Assembly: GCA_021166835.1 (NCBI GenBank)
Contig: JAJPEN010000091.1
Location: forward strand, 37,448-101,447
Direction of reading: 5' to 3'
DNA: 64,000 nt
From: Burkholderiaceae bacterium
GTDB taxonomy: Bacteria > Pseudomonadota > Gammaproteobacteria > Burkholderiales > Burkholderiaceae
This document shows positions 18,199-27,839 of this stretch, in pieces. Under the pieces are notes generated by a model that saw only the letters and a program-made list of their open reading frames with translations, had not been told where the DNA came from and searched no databases. The translations under genes were made by a program, and so were the position numbers. Position 1 is the first letter of the stretch. Every line of letters starts with the position of its first letter.

Positions 18199-19599
18199 AT
18201 GCTCCGGATCCACAACTCGCTAACGCGCAGCAAGGAAGTCTTCGTTCCGCTCGAGCCCGGCAAGGTCCGGATGTACGTCTGCGGAATGACGGTCTACGAC
18301 TGGTGCCATGTCGGCCATGCGCGCGTGCTCGTCGTCTTCGACATGGTGCAGCGCTGGCTGCGCGCCAGCGGCTATCGCGTCACCTACGTGCGCAACATCA
18401 CCGACATCGACGACAAGATCATCCGCCGCGCCGTCGAGAACGGCGAAACGATCGCCTCGCTCACCGGTCGCTTCATCGCGGCGATGCACGAGGACGCCGA
18501 CGCGCTCGGCGTGCAGCGCCCCGATCACGAACCGCGCGCCACGCAGTTCGTCCCGCAGATGCTCGGCCTGATCGACCTGCTCGAGAAGAAGGGCCTGGCG
18601 TACCGCACCGATGAAGGCGACGTCGATTTCGCGGTACGGCGTTTCCCCGAGTACGGCCGGCTGTCGGGGAAGTCGCTCGACGACCTGCGCGCCGGCGAGC
18701 GCGTGCGGGTGGCCGACGACAAGCGCGACCCGCTCGACTTCGTCCTGTGGAAGGCCGCCAAGCCCGACGAGCCCGAGGAGGCGCGCTGGGAGTCCCCCTA
18801 CGGCTACGGACGCCCCGGATGGCACATCGAGTGCTCGGCGATGTCCACCAGCCTGCTGGGCAGGACGATCGACATTCACGGCGGCGGCGCCGACCTGCAG
18901 TTCCCGCACCACGAGAACGAGATCGCGCAGAGCGAAGGCGCGCTCGGCTGCACCTTCGTGCGCTACTGGATGCACAACGGCTTCGTGCGCGTCGACGACG
19001 AGAAGATGTCGAAGTCGCTCGGCAATTTCTTCACGATCCGCGAGGTGCTCGAGAAATACGACGCTGAGGTGCTGCGCCTGTTCATCCTGCGCGCGCACTA
19101 CCGCAGCCCGCTGAATCATTCCGACGCCCACCTGGACGACGCCCGCCTGGCGCTGCTGCGCCTGTACGGCGCGCTCGGCTCCGTGCGCGACGAAGACGAT
19201 GCGCCGATCGACTGGTCCGATCCGTGGGCGGCGCGCTTTCGCGACGCGATGAACGACGACTTCAACACGTCGGTGGCGCTCGCGGTGCTGTTCGAGTTGG
19301 CCGCCGAGGTGAATCGCACGCGCGCCCCGGCGCTCGAACGACTGCTGCGCGCGCTCGGCGCCATCCTGGGTCTGCTGCAGCGCGACCCGGCCGAGGTGCG
19401 ACAGGGCGGGCTGCGCGGCAGGGCCGCGCAACGGGCCGACACGCTCGACGACGCGGCGATCGAGGCGCGCATCGCGCAGCGCGCCGACGCGAAGAAGGCC
19501 AGGCGCTATGCCGACGCCGATCGCATTCGCGACGAGCTGGCCGCGCACGGCGTCGTGCTCGAGGATTCCGCCGCCGGCACGACGTGGAGACGCTCGTGA
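18199..19599 (+). CDS. cysS: Cysteinyl-tRNA synthetase
   Basis: 466 aa class I synthetase. Seen: zinc ligand cysteine in [13 protein letters not shown]-type [17 protein letters not shown], zinc ligands in [12 protein letters not shown], and KMSKSLGNF. The C-terminal DALR-like domain is full length. ATG 18199 gives the conventional N terminus ([13 protein letters not shown]); the frame is open 32 codons further but without similarity. First gene of the cysS-to-lysC block. Confidence 0.97.
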   Translation: MLRIHNSLTRSKEVFVPLEPGKVRMYVCGMTVYDWCHVGHARVLVVFDMVQRWLRASGYRVTYVRNITDIDDKIIRRAVENGETIASLTGRFIAAMHEDADALGVQRPDHEPRATQFVPQMLGLIDLLEKKGLAYRTDEGDVDFAVRRFPEYGRLSGKSLDDLRAGERVRVADDKRDPLDFVLWKAAKPDEPEEARWESPYGYGRPGWHIECSAMSTSLLGRTIDIHGGGADLQFPHHENEIAQSEGALGCTFVRYWMHNGFVRVDDEKMSKSLGNFFTIREVLEKYDAEVLRLFILRAHYRSPLNHSDAHLDDARLALLRLYGALGSVRDEDDAPIDWSDPWAARFRDAMNDDFNTSVALAVLFELAAEVNRTRAPALERLLRALGAILGLLQRDPAEVRQGGLRGRAAQRADTLDDAAIEARIAQRADAKKARRYADADRIRDELAAHGVVLEDSAAGTTWRRS

Positions 19600-19654
19600 G
19601 TCGCGAGTCGTCCGCCCGTTCCGCCCGTTCCGCCTGGCCCGCCCGTCCCGCTCG

Positions 19655-20674
19655 ATGAAGCCGTTCTGGCTCCACTCGGGGCTCGCGCTGCTCGAGGCCG
19701 ACGAGCACGGCGGCCTGCGTGTCACCGATGCCTTCCTCGTCGCGTATCTGCATCATGTCGAGCTGGCGCCGATCGAGAGCTCGTGCCCGGCCGAACTCGC
19801 GCTGCACGCGAGCCTGCACGAGGATCCGCGGCGCAAGGTGGACGAGGCCGAACTGAACGCGCTCGTCGACCGCGATGCGCGCGACAGCTGGCGGCTGTTC
19901 CTGCGCTTTCGCGATCGCCTGCTCGATGCGCCGAACCTGCAGGCGGCCTACGTGGCGATCTTCGCCGATGCGCAGCGCAGCGGGCGCATCGACGTGCCGC
20001 CGCTGCTGGTCGAGCAGCTCGCGCAGATCATCGTCCACCACATGCTCGCCCACTGCGAAGACGGGCTGATGCTGCGCGTGGCCGAACTGTGGTTTCGCGA
20101 GCAGCGCGTCACGCTCGTCGACGGGCGCGTGCTGCTCGCCGATCTCGAAACGGTCGAGGCGCGCGCGGCCGGCGCCGGCCGCGGCAACCTCGGGCGCCTG
20201 CTCGCGCAGGCGCAGACCGGCACGAGCGTGGACTTCGACGTGATCGACACGACGAACGCCGACGCGTATTTCGGCCGCGACGAGCAGCACGACTTCGCCG
20301 TCGAGATCGGACACGGCCGCGCGGCCGCGCAGCGGCTGTGCGAGCTGCTGCAACGCTGGATCGGGCATCTGCTCGGCGTGGGCGTGCAGGTGAACAGCCT
20401 GTCGTCGATCGAGGACCCACGCTGGCGCTGGCACACGGGGCTGGACACGCAGTCGAGCCTGCTGCTCGACAAGCTCTATCGCGGCGAGGGTCTCGATCCC
20501 GACGAGCACCGGCGCCTGCTGTTGCTGATGCGGCTCGATTTCGATCGCCTCGAAGACCAGGATCCGCGCGTGGCCGGCAAGCCGGTCTATCTGGCGCTCG
20601 CCGCCGACGAGGCGGGCGTGCTGCGGATGAAGCCGCAGAACCTGCTCTTCAACCTGCCGTTGCAGGCGCACTGA
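19655..20674 (+). CDS. DUF6352-like conserved protein
   Basis: 339 aa soluble protein of unknown function, probably the family named DUF6352, which I recall only from this gene neighbourhood (cysS side, before the glycosylase). It begins [20 protein letters not shown] and consists of two helix-rich parts; no catalytic motif, membrane segment or signal peptide is seen. The stop overlaps the ATG of the glycosylase gene (TGATG), so the two are translationally coupled. Conservation of place suggests a housekeeping rather than accessory role. Confidence 0.7.
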   Translation: MKPFWLHSGLALLEADEHGGLRVTDAFLVAYLHHVELAPIESSCPAELALHASLHEDPRRKVDEAELNALVDRDARDSWRLFLRFRDRLLDAPNLQAAYVAIFADAQRSGRIDVPPLLVEQLAQIIVHHMLAHCEDGLMLRVAELWFREQRVTLVDGRVLLADLETVEARAAGAGRGNLGRLLAQAQTGTSVDFDVIDTTNADAYFGRDEQHDFAVEIGHGRAAAQRLCELLQRWIGHLLGVGVQVNSLSSIEDPRWRWHTGLDTQSSLLLDKLYRGEGLDPDEHRRLLLLMRLDFDRLEDQDPRVAGKPVYLALAADEAGVLRMKPQNLLFNLPLQAH

Positions 20675-21297
20675 TGTCGAGGCCCGCGTACTGGGACGAA
20701 GCCTGCGCGACGCTCGCCGGCAGCGACGCGACGATGGCGGGGATCATCGATCGCTGCGGCGGGCACCTCGTCTCGCGCGGCGATGCGTTCCAGACGCTCG
20801 CCCGCTCGATCGTCGGCCAGCAGATCTCGGTGCGTGCGGCGCAATCGGTGTGGGAGCGTTTCGTCGTCGCCTGCGGCGCGGAAGGTCCGGCGCCGTTGCG
20901 CGTCTCGCGCATGCGCCCGACGACGCTGCGCAACTGCGGCCTGTCGCAGCGCAAGGCGGAGTACCTGAAGGACCTCGCCGCGCATTTCCGCTCGGGCGAA
21001 GTCGATCCGGCCCGCTGGCCGCTGCTCGACGACGACGCGATCATCGACGAGCTGTGCGCGGTGCGCGGCATCGGGCGCTGGACCGCGGAGATGTTCCTGA
21101 TCTTCAATCTGATGCGGCCGGACGTCTATCCTGTCGACGACGTCGGCCTGCTGCGCGGGATCGCCTCGCAGTACCGCGAGGGGCGTCCGGTCTCGCGCGC
21201 CGAAGCGATCGAGATCGGCGAGGCGTGGCGCCCGTGGCGCACGGTGGCCACCTGGTATCTGTGGCGCGTGCAGGATCCGTTGCCGGTGGAATATTGA
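20674..21297 (+). CDS. DNA-3-methyladenine glycosylase II family (HhH-GPD)
   Basis: 207 aa base-excision repair glycosylase. The helix-hairpin-helix and catalytic region is clear: [16 protein letters not shown], then [10 protein letters not shown] with the catalytic aspartate. [15 protein letters not shown] is the conserved N-terminal helix of the AlkA-like superfamily. It lacks the extra N-terminal beta domain of E. coli AlkA, so it belongs to the short form found in Burkholderiales next to accA. Coupled to the gene before (TGATG) and to accA after (its stop overlaps the accA ATG). Confidence 0.92.
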   Translation: MSRPAYWDEACATLAGSDATMAGIIDRCGGHLVSRGDAFQTLARSIVGQQISVRAAQSVWERFVVACGAEGPAPLRVSRMRPTTLRNCGLSQRKAEYLKDLAAHFRSGEVDPARWPLLDDDAIIDELCAVRGIGRWTAEMFLIFNLMRPDVYPVDDVGLLRGIASQYREGRPVSRAEAIEIGEAWRPWRTVATWYLWRVQDPLPVEY

Positions 21298-22265
21298 TGA
21301 AGATGACCTTCCTCGAATTCGAGCAGCCGATCGCCGATCTCGAACAGAAGATCGAGGCGCTGCGTTTCGCGCAGGAAGACTCCGCGGTCGACATCGCCGA
21401 GGAGGTCGCGCGACTGCAGCAGAAGAGCCAGCTGCTGCTGAAGGACACCTACGCCAAGCTCACGCCGTGGCAGGTGGCGATGGTGGCGCGCCATCCGCAG
21501 CGGCCGTACACGCTCGATTACGTGCAGGCGATCTTCACCGACTTCCACGAGCTGCACGGCGATCGCGAATTCGCCGACGACCCGGCCATCGTGGGCGGAC
21601 TGGCGCGGCTGAACGGCCAGCCGGTGATGGTGCTGGGCCACCAGAAGGGCCGCGGCACGAAGGAGCGCAGCCAGCGCAACTTCGGCATGCCGCGTCCCGA
21701 GGGCTACCGCAAGGCGCTGCGGCTGATGAAGCTCGCCGAGAAGTTCGAGCTGCCGCTGTTCACCTTCGTCGACACGCCCGGCGCGTTTCCCGGCATCGAT
21801 GCCGAGGAGCGCAACCAGTCGGAGGCGATCGGGCGCAATCTCTACGAGATGGCGGCGCTGCGCGTGCCGATCGTCACCACGATCATCGGCGAGGGCGGCT
21901 CGGGCGGCGCGCTGGCCATCGCGGTGGGCGACGTCACGCTGATGCTGCAGTACGCGATCTACTCGGTGATCTCGCCCGAGGGCTGTGCTGCGATCCTGTG
22001 GAAGAGCGCCGAGAAGGCGCCCGAGGCGGCCGAGACGCTCGGCATCACGGCGCATCGACTGAAGGCGCTCGGGCTGGTCGATCGCATCATCAGCGAGCCG
22101 GTGGGCGGCGCGCATCGCGACCCGGCGCACATGGCGCAGCTGCTCAAGCGCGCGCTGTCCGATGCGCTGCGCCAGTTCCAGGGGGTCGATCCGAAGGCGC
22201 TGCTCGAGCAGCGGCATCAGCGGATCATGCACTATGGGAAATTCAAGGAGCTGGGGCAGGCCTGA
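21297..22265 (+). CDS. accA: Acetyl-CoA carboxylase carboxyltransferase alpha subunit
   Basis: 322 aa. Transfers the carboxyl group from biotin to acetyl-CoA together with AccD, in fatty acid synthesis. The N terminus [19 protein letters not shown] and core motifs ([50 protein letters not shown]) match the family over full length. ATG 21297 overlaps the preceding TGA; a second ATG two codons on (21303) is possible. The accA-tilS-lysC order is a good Burkholderiales marker. Confidence 0.96.
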   Translation: MKMTFLEFEQPIADLEQKIEALRFAQEDSAVDIAEEVARLQQKSQLLLKDTYAKLTPWQVAMVARHPQRPYTLDYVQAIFTDFHELHGDREFADDPAIVGGLARLNGQPVMVLGHQKGRGTKERSQRNFGMPRPEGYRKALRLMKLAEKFELPLFTFVDTPGAFPGIDAEERNQSEAIGRNLYEMAALRVPIVTTIIGEGGSGGALAIAVGDVTLMLQYAIYSVISPEGCAAILWKSAEKAPEAAETLGITAHRLKALGLVDRIISEPVGGAHRDPAHMAQLLKRALSDALRQFQGVDPKALLEQRHQRIMHYGKFKELGQA

Positions 22266-23712
22266 AAGGACGGCGCTCGCCGGCGACGTGCCTGCCGATG
22301 ACGCAGCCGGCGTCGCTGTGCACGACGTCGTCGATGCGGTCGATTCGTCGCTGCGCCGCCTCGCTCCCGACGACCGCGTCGTCGTCGCCTTCAGCGGCGG
22401 CGTCGATTCCTCGGTGCTGCTCGACGCCGTCGTGCGCTGCCGGCCGCGCGAGTGCGTCGTCGCATGGCACGTGCATCACGGACTGCAGCTGCAGGCCGAC
22501 GCGTGGCGCGCGCATTGCGAACGCGAAGCGGCGCGGCTCGGCGTACGTTTCGGGGCGACACGCCTGGCAGCCGCGCCGCGCAGCGGCAATCTCGAAGCAT
22601 GGGCGCGCCGGATGCGCTACCGGTCACTGTGGGACGCGGTCGCGGAAACGGATTCGCGCGCGCTGCTCACCGCGCATCACGCCGACGACCAGCTCGAGAC
22701 GGTGCTGATGCGCCTGGCGCGCGGCAGCGGGCCGGCGGCGCTCGGCGCGATGGCGCCGGCGCAGCAGCGGCGCCCCGGTGGCTGGCTGCTGCGTCCGCTG
22801 CTCGCCATCGGTCGCGAGCGCATCGTCGAATGCGCACGCGAGCGCGGTCTCGCGTGGATCGAAGACCCGATGAACGCCGATACGGATTTCCTGCGCGTGG
22901 CCTTGCGCACGCGCGTGATTCCGCAGCTGGCGAAGGCGGCGCCGGCCCTGCGCGAGAACGTGCTGCGTTCGGCCGAGTGGCTGCGTGAGAGCGGCGAGGC
23001 GCTGCGCGAGCTTGCCGAGCGCGACCTGCGCGAGGCGGGGATCGAGCCGGGGGCGGCCGCCTTCGACCGGCGCCCGCTTGCCGCGCTGCCGGCTGCCCGG
23101 CGCGATCTCGCCGTTCGCGCATGGTTCGACTCGCTGGGCGTAGCGGCGCCGAGCCGCGCGCGTCTTGCCGAGTGGGTCTCGCAGATGCTGCTCGGCGGCT
23201 CGGCGCACGCGCTGCTCGAGCACGATGGGTTGCGCTTTCGCCGCTATCGCGATCGGGTCAGCGTCGAGGCGTTGCAGCATGCAATGCCGACGACGGCGCC
23301 GTCGGTTTTTGCCTTTCGCTGGAGCGGCGAGAGCGAGATTGGATTGCCGCAGTGGGGAGGCGCATTGCGCTTCGTGAAGTCGCGGCGGCCCGATGCGATC
23401 GCGGCCCGATGGCTCGCCTTGCAGCCGCTCGAAGTCCGTTCGGCTCGCGGCGGGCAGCGACTGCAGCCACGTGCGCCTGGCCCGAGTCGAAGCGTGAAGA
23501 ACCTGTTCCAGGAGCGTGGTGTCCCGCCGCACCTGCGGGCGTGGATGCCGACGTTGCACGCCGGCGATCGGCTGCTGTACGTGGCGGGAATCGGCATGGA
23601 TCGCAGCCGGACGCCCGAAGCGGAGGACGGTTCGCGCATCGAGATCGAGTGGCGCGCCGACGACGCCGACGATCCGCGCGCGGCCTTCGGCGAGCCCACC
23701 CCTTCCGTATAA
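22234..23712 (+). CDS. tilS: tRNA(Ile)-lysidine synthase
   Basis: Up to 492 aa. Modifies C34 of tRNA-Ile(CAU) to lysidine. The PP-loop ATP site [23 protein letters not shown] and [21 protein letters not shown] are diagnostic, followed by the substrate-binding helical domain and the C-terminal TilS domain ([16 protein letters not shown]). The start is uncertain: ATG 22234 overlaps accA by 32 bases; GTG 22288 or GTG 22318 would also leave a complete catalytic domain. It is cotranscribed with accA. Confidence 0.92.
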   Translation: MGNSRSWGRPERTALAGDVPADDAAGVAVHDVVDAVDSSLRRLAPDDRVVVAFSGGVDSSVLLDAVVRCRPRECVVAWHVHHGLQLQADAWRAHCEREAARLGVRFGATRLAAAPRSGNLEAWARRMRYRSLWDAVAETDSRALLTAHHADDQLETVLMRLARGSGPAALGAMAPAQQRRPGGWLLRPLLAIGRERIVECARERGLAWIEDPMNADTDFLRVALRTRVIPQLAKAAPALRENVLRSAEWLRESGEALRELAERDLREAGIEPGAAAFDRRPLAALPAARRDLAVRAWFDSLGVAAPSRARLAEWVSQMLLGGSAHALLEHDGLRFRRYRDRVSVEALQHAMPTTAPSVFAFRWSGESEIGLPQWGGALRFVKSRRPDAIAARWLALQPLEVRSARGGQRLQPRAPGPSRSVKNLFQERGVPPHLRAWMPTLHAGDRLLYVAGIGMDRSRTPEAEDGSRIEIEWRADDADDPRAAFGEPTPSV

Positions 23713-23713
23713 T
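23686..23713 (+). promoter_or_regulatory. Candidate sigma-70 promoter for lysC
   Basis: A perfect -10 hexamer TATAAT occupies 23708-23713, followed by GCGGG and a run of six T. The best -35 at 16 bases spacing is weak (TTCGGC, 23686-23691). The hexamer overlaps the tilS stop codon. The sequence suits a start of transcription at about 23720, 30 bases before the lysC ATG. Confidence 0.55.
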
Positions 23714-23749
23714 TGCGGGTTTTTTGCGTCGCGCGCGGCGGGAACCGGG

Positions 23750-25027
23750 ATGGCCCTGATCGTTCACAAGTACGGCGGCACCTCGATGGGCTCGGTGGAG
23801 CGCATCCGCAACGTCGCGCGCCGCGTCGCCACCTGGCGGGAAGCGGGGCACCGGATGGTCGTCGTGCCGTCGGCGATGGCCGGCGAGACGAACCGGCTGA
23901 TCGCGCTGGCGCGCGAGATCCAGCCGCAACCCGACCGGCGCGAACTCGACGTGATCGCCTCCACCGGCGAGCAGGTCTCGGTGGGGCTGCTCGCGATGGC
24001 GCTGAAGGCGATCGGCATCGACGCTGTCAGCTACGCCGGCTGGCAGGTGCCGGTGCGCACCGACAGCGCGTTTACGAAGGCGCGCATCGTGTCGATCGAC
24101 GATACGCGTGTGCGCAAGGACCTCGACGCCGGTCGCGTCGTCATCATCACCGGCTTCCAGGGCGTGGACGTCGACGGCAACATCACCACGCTGGGGCGCG
24201 GCGGCTCGGACACCTCGGCGGTGGCGGTTGCCGCCGCGCTGAAGGCCGACGAGTGCCTGATCTACACCGACGTCGACGGCGTCTACACCACCGACCCGCG
24301 CATCGTTCCCGAAGCGCGGCGCCTGGAGCGCGTCACCTTCGAGGAGATGCTCGAGATGGCGAGCCTCGGGTCCAAGGTGCTGCAGATCCGCTCGGTGGAG
24401 TTCGCCGGCAAGTACAAGGTGAAGACGCGGGTGCTTTCGAGCCTCACGCCGCCCGACATTCCCGTCGAGATCGAGGCGAAGTCGGGCACGCTGATCACAT
24501 TCGAGGAAGATCCGGAAATGGAGCAGGCCGTCATCTCGGGCATCGCGTTCAACCGTGACGAGGCGAAGATCACGATCACCCGCGTGCCCGACCGCCCGGG
24601 CATTGCCTATCAGATCCTGGGCGCGATCGCCGACGCGAACATCGACGTCGACATGATCATCCAGAACCAGAGCGTCGAGGGCACCACCGATTTCTCGTTC
24701 ACCGTGCAGGCGCCCGAACTGCAGCGCGCGATCGACGTGCTGAACGCGAAGGTGAAGGACGAGATCGGCGCGAAGGAGATCATCGGCGACCCGAAGATCG
24801 CCAAGGTGTCGGTCGTCGGCATCGGCATGCGCTCGCACGTGGGCGTGGCCAGCCTGATGTTCAGGACGCTGTCGGAAGAGGGCATCAACATCCAGATGAT
24901 CTCGACGAGCGAGATTAAGATCTCGGTAATCATCGAGGACAAGTACATGGAGCTGGCCGTGCGCGCGCTGCACAAGGCCTTCGGGCTGGACAAGCCGGCG
25001 ATGGCGGGGGAGCCGGTCGGGAAGTAG
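23750..25027 (+). CDS. lysC: Aspartate kinase
   Basis: 425 aa; phosphorylates aspartate, first step to lysine, threonine and methionine. The N-terminal kinase domain shows KYGGTSMGS, TLGRGGSDTSAVAVA and YTDVDGVYTTDPR; two ACT domains follow (about 265-340 and 345-405) that bind the feedback inhibitors. An internal ATG at MEQAVISGIAF (about residue 260) sits where class II aspartokinases start a separate beta subunit, so an alpha2-beta2 enzyme is possible. Monofunctional, no homoserine dehydrogenase part. Confidence 0.96.
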   Translation: MALIVHKYGGTSMGSVERIRNVARRVATWREAGHRMVVVPSAMAGETNRLIALAREIQPQPDRRELDVIASTGEQVSVGLLAMALKAIGIDAVSYAGWQVPVRTDSAFTKARIVSIDDTRVRKDLDAGRVVIITGFQGVDVDGNITTLGRGGSDTSAVAVAAALKADECLIYTDVDGVYTTDPRIVPEARRLERVTFEEMLEMASLGSKVLQIRSVEFAGKYKVKTRVLSSLTPPDIPVEIEAKSGTLITFEEDPEMEQAVISGIAFNRDEAKITITRVPDRPGIAYQILGAIADANIDVDMIIQNQSVEGTTDFSFTVQAPELQRAIDVLNAKVKDEIGAKEIIGDPKIAKVSVVGIGMRSHVGVASLMFRTLSEEGINIQMISTSEIKISVIIEDKYMELAVRALHKAFGLDKPAMAGEPVGK

Positions 25028-25031
25028 TAGC

Positions 25032-25124
25032 TGGCGGAGACGGAGGGATTCGAACCCTCGATGCAGTTTTTGGCCGCATGCTCCCTTAGCAGGGGAGTGC
25101 CTTCGACCTCTCGGCCACGTCTCC
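25032..25124 (-). tRNA. tRNA-Ser (anticodon GCU)
   Basis: Reading the minus strand, the acceptor stem GGAGACG pairs with CGTCTCC, the D-arm follows (GTGGCCGAGAGGTCGAAGGC), the anticodon arm CTCCCCTGCTAAGGGAG has GCT in the loop, then a long variable arm and the T-arm GAGGGTTCGAATCCCTC. The discriminator G and a genomically encoded CCA are present. The long variable arm confirms a serine tRNA. Convergent with lysC, 4 bases after its stop codon; this pairing is common in Burkholderiales. Confidence 0.95.
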
Positions 25125-25247
25125 TGGCTTCGAATGAGATAACGCTCGCTCGATGCCGGCTCGGGCGGGATTGTACCGCACGACTTCGTTCCGGCGCTTT
25201 CGCGGCGACGGGATGTCCCAGGTCTTCAACGTTCGGGAAGCGCCTTT

Positions 25248-25589
25248 TCAGCCCTCGAGAATCGCCATCAGGCGCCCCAGGGCATCGTCGATAACCGTCT
25301 GCGGCGCGCGTTCGATCTTGCGCGCCTTTCTCGCGACGAGGTCGAGCGTTCGGATCTTGTTGACCAGCGCGACGCCATGTGTCCTGCATCCGGTGCCGGA
25401 GAGAGTCACGGCGAAGCCGGCATGACGCGAGAAGTCGCCTCCCTGCGTGATGGGCGCAACCAGCACATCTCCCAGGCGGTTGAACTCTCGGGTTGTGAGA
25501 ACGAGGGCGGGCCGTGTGCCTCTCTGCTCATGTCCCATGGTCGGGTCGAGGGGCACCGACACGATGTCTCCGCGCTCGAAGACGGCCAT
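25248..25589 (-). CDS. ChpB/MazF family toxin (type II toxin-antitoxin)
   Basis: 113 aa sequence-specific mRNA endoribonuclease fold. Seen: ERGDIVSVPLDPTMGHEQRGTRPALVLT at the N terminus (the MazF loop and catalytic Arg), VAPITQGGDFSRHAGF, and VNKIRTLDLVARKARK, all matching the ChpB type. The ATG overlaps the antitoxin's stop by one base, so translation is coupled. The longer open frame upstream is a shadow of the antitoxin gene. Confidence 0.93.
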   Translation of the reverse strand: MAVFERGDIVSVPLDPTMGHEQRGTRPALVLTTREFNRLGDVLVAPITQGGDFSRHAGFAVTLSGTGCRTHGVALVNKIRTLDLVARKARKIERAPQTVIDDALGRLMAILEG

Positions 25590-25840
25590 CACCAAACCTC
25601 GTTGCCCACCGGACTTGCGGACTCCCACTCGACGAGATCGATCGGCGGCGGTGCCTTGGGATCGCATTGAGCAATCAGGTCGCTCAGGACGTACCTGCGT
25701 TTGCGAACCAGCACGATCCCGCCTTCTTCGGTCGTCGACAATGTCATCTGTTGACCCGCCGAAAGGCCAAGGTCTTTCAGGACGGCAGGCGGTAGCACCG
25801 CCACCGTGCTGTTTCCGTACTTTCGCAAGACGATCTCCAC
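25589..25840 (-). CDS. ChpS/MazE family antitoxin
   Basis: 83 aa. The N-terminal SpoVT/AbrB (swapped-hairpin) DNA-binding domain is visible (VEIVLRKYGNSTVAVLPPAV), followed by an acidic C-terminal tail for toxin binding. GTG 25840 is preferred because AAGG lies five bases upstream and the family starts with this MxIxLRKxGNS pattern; ATG 25870 would add ten residues without similarity. Expected to neutralise the downstream toxin and repress its own promoter. Confidence 0.85.
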   Translation of the reverse strand: MEIVLRKYGNSTVAVLPPAVLKDLGLSAGQQMTLSTTEEGGIVLVRKRRYVLSDLIAQCDPKAPPPIDLVEWESASPVGNEVW

Positions 25841-25875
25841 GGGCACCTTCGTTTGGCAATGTTGAACCATGAACC

Positions 25876-25904
25876 AGTGTGGGCAACTGATGCCGGATTG
25901 TCAA
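25876..25904 (-). promoter_or_regulatory. Candidate promoter of the chpS-chpB module
   Basis: On the minus strand a perfect -35 TTGACA (25904-25899) is followed after 17 bases by CACACT (25881-25876), a weak -10. Predicted transcription start at about 25869 lies upstream of the preferred GTG start (25840) and leaves a leader of about 30 bases; with the alternative ATG at 25870 the message would be leaderless, which supports the GTG. Confidence 0.45.
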
Positions 25905-26053
25905 GCATTGTTAAACGGATCGAAGCTGGAGGCGATCTACGACTTCGGATTGCAGCTGATCCTTCGCGAGAGGCAGAAAAGCGAAGGAGGCGGTTCTAAG
26001 ACGCAAGCGTGGCGGGCAGTGAAAGGAATCGGCAGCCTGCCTCGGGCCGCTCG

Positions 26054-26512
26054 TCAGCGACCCGCGAATCTCCCGCCGATCCGCGCTCGCGGAACCCTTT
26101 TCCAGATCCCCGAAGCCGCAGCGACGCTGCGCGAGCCCGCCGTCAACACGCCGCGCAGGAAGACGAGCGACGCCGTGCGGCGGACCACTTCCGGACGCAG
26201 CTCGATGAACTCGCCGATTCGCGCCGACGACAGGAACTGCATCTCGAACTGGATCGTCACGCAGGGCGTCCCTTCCGCCGCCTGCCATGCGCACAGGCCG
26301 AGTGCACGATCGGCGAAGGTCATCAGCATGCCTCCCTGGACGACGCCGAGCAGGTTGGCATGCTTCGGATCCGCGACGAAGCCGTAGCGCATGCCGTCCG
26401 CGTCGCGTCGTTCCCAGATCGGGCCGACGTGTTCGATGAAGCCCTCGTCGATGTGGGCCGTCCATCCTTCCCGCGCGGGATCGATGCAAGGGTGTACGGG
26501 TCCGGATCGCAT
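26054..26512 (-). CDS. PaaI/YigI-type hotdog thioesterase
   Basis: 152 aa hotdog-fold acyl-CoA thioesterase. The core pattern is VADPKHANLLGVVQGGMLMTFADRALG with the HxNxxGxxxGG motif and catalytic Asp, and the central strands VTIQFEMQFLSSA. The substrate is unknown; family members hydrolyse phenylacetyl-CoA or medium-chain acyl-CoAs. The ATG lies 4 bases after the stop of the mazF-like toxin gene, so it appears to be the third gene of a mazE-mazF-thioesterase operon, an unusual partner. Confidence 0.85.
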   Translation of the reverse strand: MRSGPVHPCIDPAREGWTAHIDEGFIEHVGPIWERRDADGMRYGFVADPKHANLLGVVQGGMLMTFADRALGLCAWQAAEGTPCVTIQFEMQFLSSARIGEFIELRPEVVRRTASLVFLRGVLTAGSRSVAAASGIWKRVPRARIGGRFAGR

Positions 26513-26516
26513 GGCT

Positions 26517-26843
26517 TCAAGAATGCAGTGCGAACATCGCCTGAAGCGTCTGCAGCGTTGCCTCGAACGTGGGCGAGCGTAGAGAACCCAGGCGCTTCAC
26601 GAGCCGGCTTCGATCCAGCGTGCGGATCTGATCGAGGACGATCAGCCCGCGCTTGCCCTGGAAACTGACGGGCACCCGAAACGCGGCGGGGCGCGAGCCC
26701 GTGGCCATCGGTGCCACGATGGCCGTTCGCAGGTGCTCGTTCATCTCGTTCGGCGAGATCACGACGCAAGGACGAGTCTTGCGGATTTCGCCGCCGACGG
26801 TCGGGTCCAGTTGGGCCAGCCAGATCTCCCCGGTCCTCACCAC
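26517..26843 (-). CDS. MazF family toxin (second toxin-antitoxin module)
   Basis: 108 aa. MVRTGEIWLAQLDPTVGGEIRKTRPCVVISP is the MazF N terminus with the conserved KTRP, followed by IVAPMATGSRPAAFRVPV and GLIVLDQIRTLDRSRLVKRLG. It is a predicted mRNA interferase. The start overlaps the antitoxin gene by 7 bases. It differs markedly from the ChpB-type toxin 900 bases away, so the modules are unlikely to be a recent duplication. Confidence 0.93.
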   Translation of the reverse strand: MVRTGEIWLAQLDPTVGGEIRKTRPCVVISPNEMNEHLRTAIVAPMATGSRPAAFRVPVSFQGKRGLIVLDQIRTLDRSRLVKRLGSLRSPTFEATLQTLQAMFALHS

Positions 26844-27085
26844 TCGAGATTCTCGTCGCCTTCGTTGGCGAATTCAGGCCACACCAGCGCATCCTGACCT
26901 TCACCGGAAAGACGCCTGGCATCATCGGCCCAGCCTTCGCGCGGATTGCGGCGGATAGGGCGAATCTCGATGACGTCGCCGCGAACCTGCAGCTCTGCTT
27001 TTCCTTCCAACCCGACCTGCGCAAGGATCGGCTTGGGAATGAGCACGCCCTGCGAGTTGCCCATCTTGCGGATCGTCACTTCCAT
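26837..27085 (-). CDS. MazE family antitoxin (second module)
   Basis: 82 aa. The AbrB-type DNA-binding domain MEVTIRKMGNSQGVLIPKPILAQVGL is typical of MazE, followed by an acidic tail (VWPEFANEGDENLEW) for toxin binding. ATG 27085 is chosen over an ATG five codons upstream, since it matches the family N terminus. The adjacent upstream DNA (27086-27139) is AT-rich compared with its surroundings and presumably holds the autoregulated promoter. Confidence 0.9.
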   Translation of the reverse strand: MEVTIRKMGNSQGVLIPKPILAQVGLEGKAELQVRGDVIEIRPIRRNPREGWADDARRLSGEGQDALVWPEFANEGDENLEW

Positions 27086-27139
27086 GGCCTTCGACAGCAC
27101 GATTTATGGAAGCACAATGTTATCACGTATCTTCTGTTG

Positions 27140-27793
27140 TCACATATTCCCCGCAATTCGCGCGGAACGTCGCTCCTTCCTCGAATCGTTGCGTCTTGCG
27201 GGGCGATTCGCCGGGCCCGCCGCGACGACGCCGGCGAAGCAGAAGTCGAGCATCGCGTCGAGCGGCGCCGGATCGCGGCGCAGGCGGCTGCGAAGCGCCG
27301 CGCCCTCCCAGCAGTCGACGAGGCGGTCCGCCATTTCGCGCGGCTCGACGCTGGGCGGAAGGTCGCCGGCGCGTCGCGCCTCCTCGAGACATACGGCCAG
27401 CCGCTCGGCGATCTGCGAGAAGCACCACTCGATCTTGTGCCGGAACACCTCGCTCACGCCGGAGAGTTCCTGGCCCAGGCCGCCGAGCAGGCACCCCAGG
27501 TAGCCTTCCGCGCGGTACGCCTGCCGCGTCATCTCGAAGAACCGGCGCACGCGCTCCAGGGGCGGGCGCGCGCCGTCGCCGAGACAGGCGTCGAGCCCTT
27601 CGTGCACGGCGTGCATGTACTGGTCGATCACCTGCAGCGCGAAGTCTTCCTTGTCGCGGAAGTGATGGTAGAAGGACCCCTTCGGGACGCCCGTGGACGC
27701 CAACACGGCCTGGATGCCCAGGTCGTTGTAGCCGTGCTGCAGCAGCATGGCCATGCCCGCGTCGAGCAGGCGTTGCTTCGTCGAATGCGTCAT
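27140..27793 (-). CDS. TetR/AcrR family regulator, NemR/AcuR-like
   Basis: 217 aa. The N-terminal helix-turn-helix is clear: RLLDAGMAMLLQHGYNDLGIQAVLASTGVPKGSFYHHFRDKEDF. The ligand domain includes cysteines (GYLGCLLGG, IEWCFSQ, AVCLEEA, VDCWEGA), as in NemR-like repressors that sense electrophiles or thiol-modifying compounds. It is second in an operon with the cupin gene (46 bases apart), whose promoter region carries a perfect TAGACC palindrome, the operator type used by this subfamily. Autoregulation is therefore likely. Confidence 0.9.
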   Translation of the reverse strand: MTHSTKQRLLDAGMAMLLQHGYNDLGIQAVLASTGVPKGSFYHHFRDKEDFALQVIDQYMHAVHEGLDACLGDGARPPLERVRRFFEMTRQAYRAEGYLGCLLGGLGQELSGVSEVFRHKIEWCFSQIAERLAVCLEEARRAGDLPPSVEPREMADRLVDCWEGAALRSRLRRDPAPLDAMLDFCFAGVVAAGPANRPARRNDSRKERRSARIAGNM

Positions 27794-27839
27794 CGAGGAG
27801 GCCCGGTCTCCCGTGTGCGCGCCGTGAGGGTGCAGCGCG

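Noticed and set aside
25032..27100. Genomic island inserted at tRNA-Ser
   Set aside because: The tRNA 3' end faces lysC, not the toxin-antitoxin genes; no integrase and no duplicated tRNA end were found.
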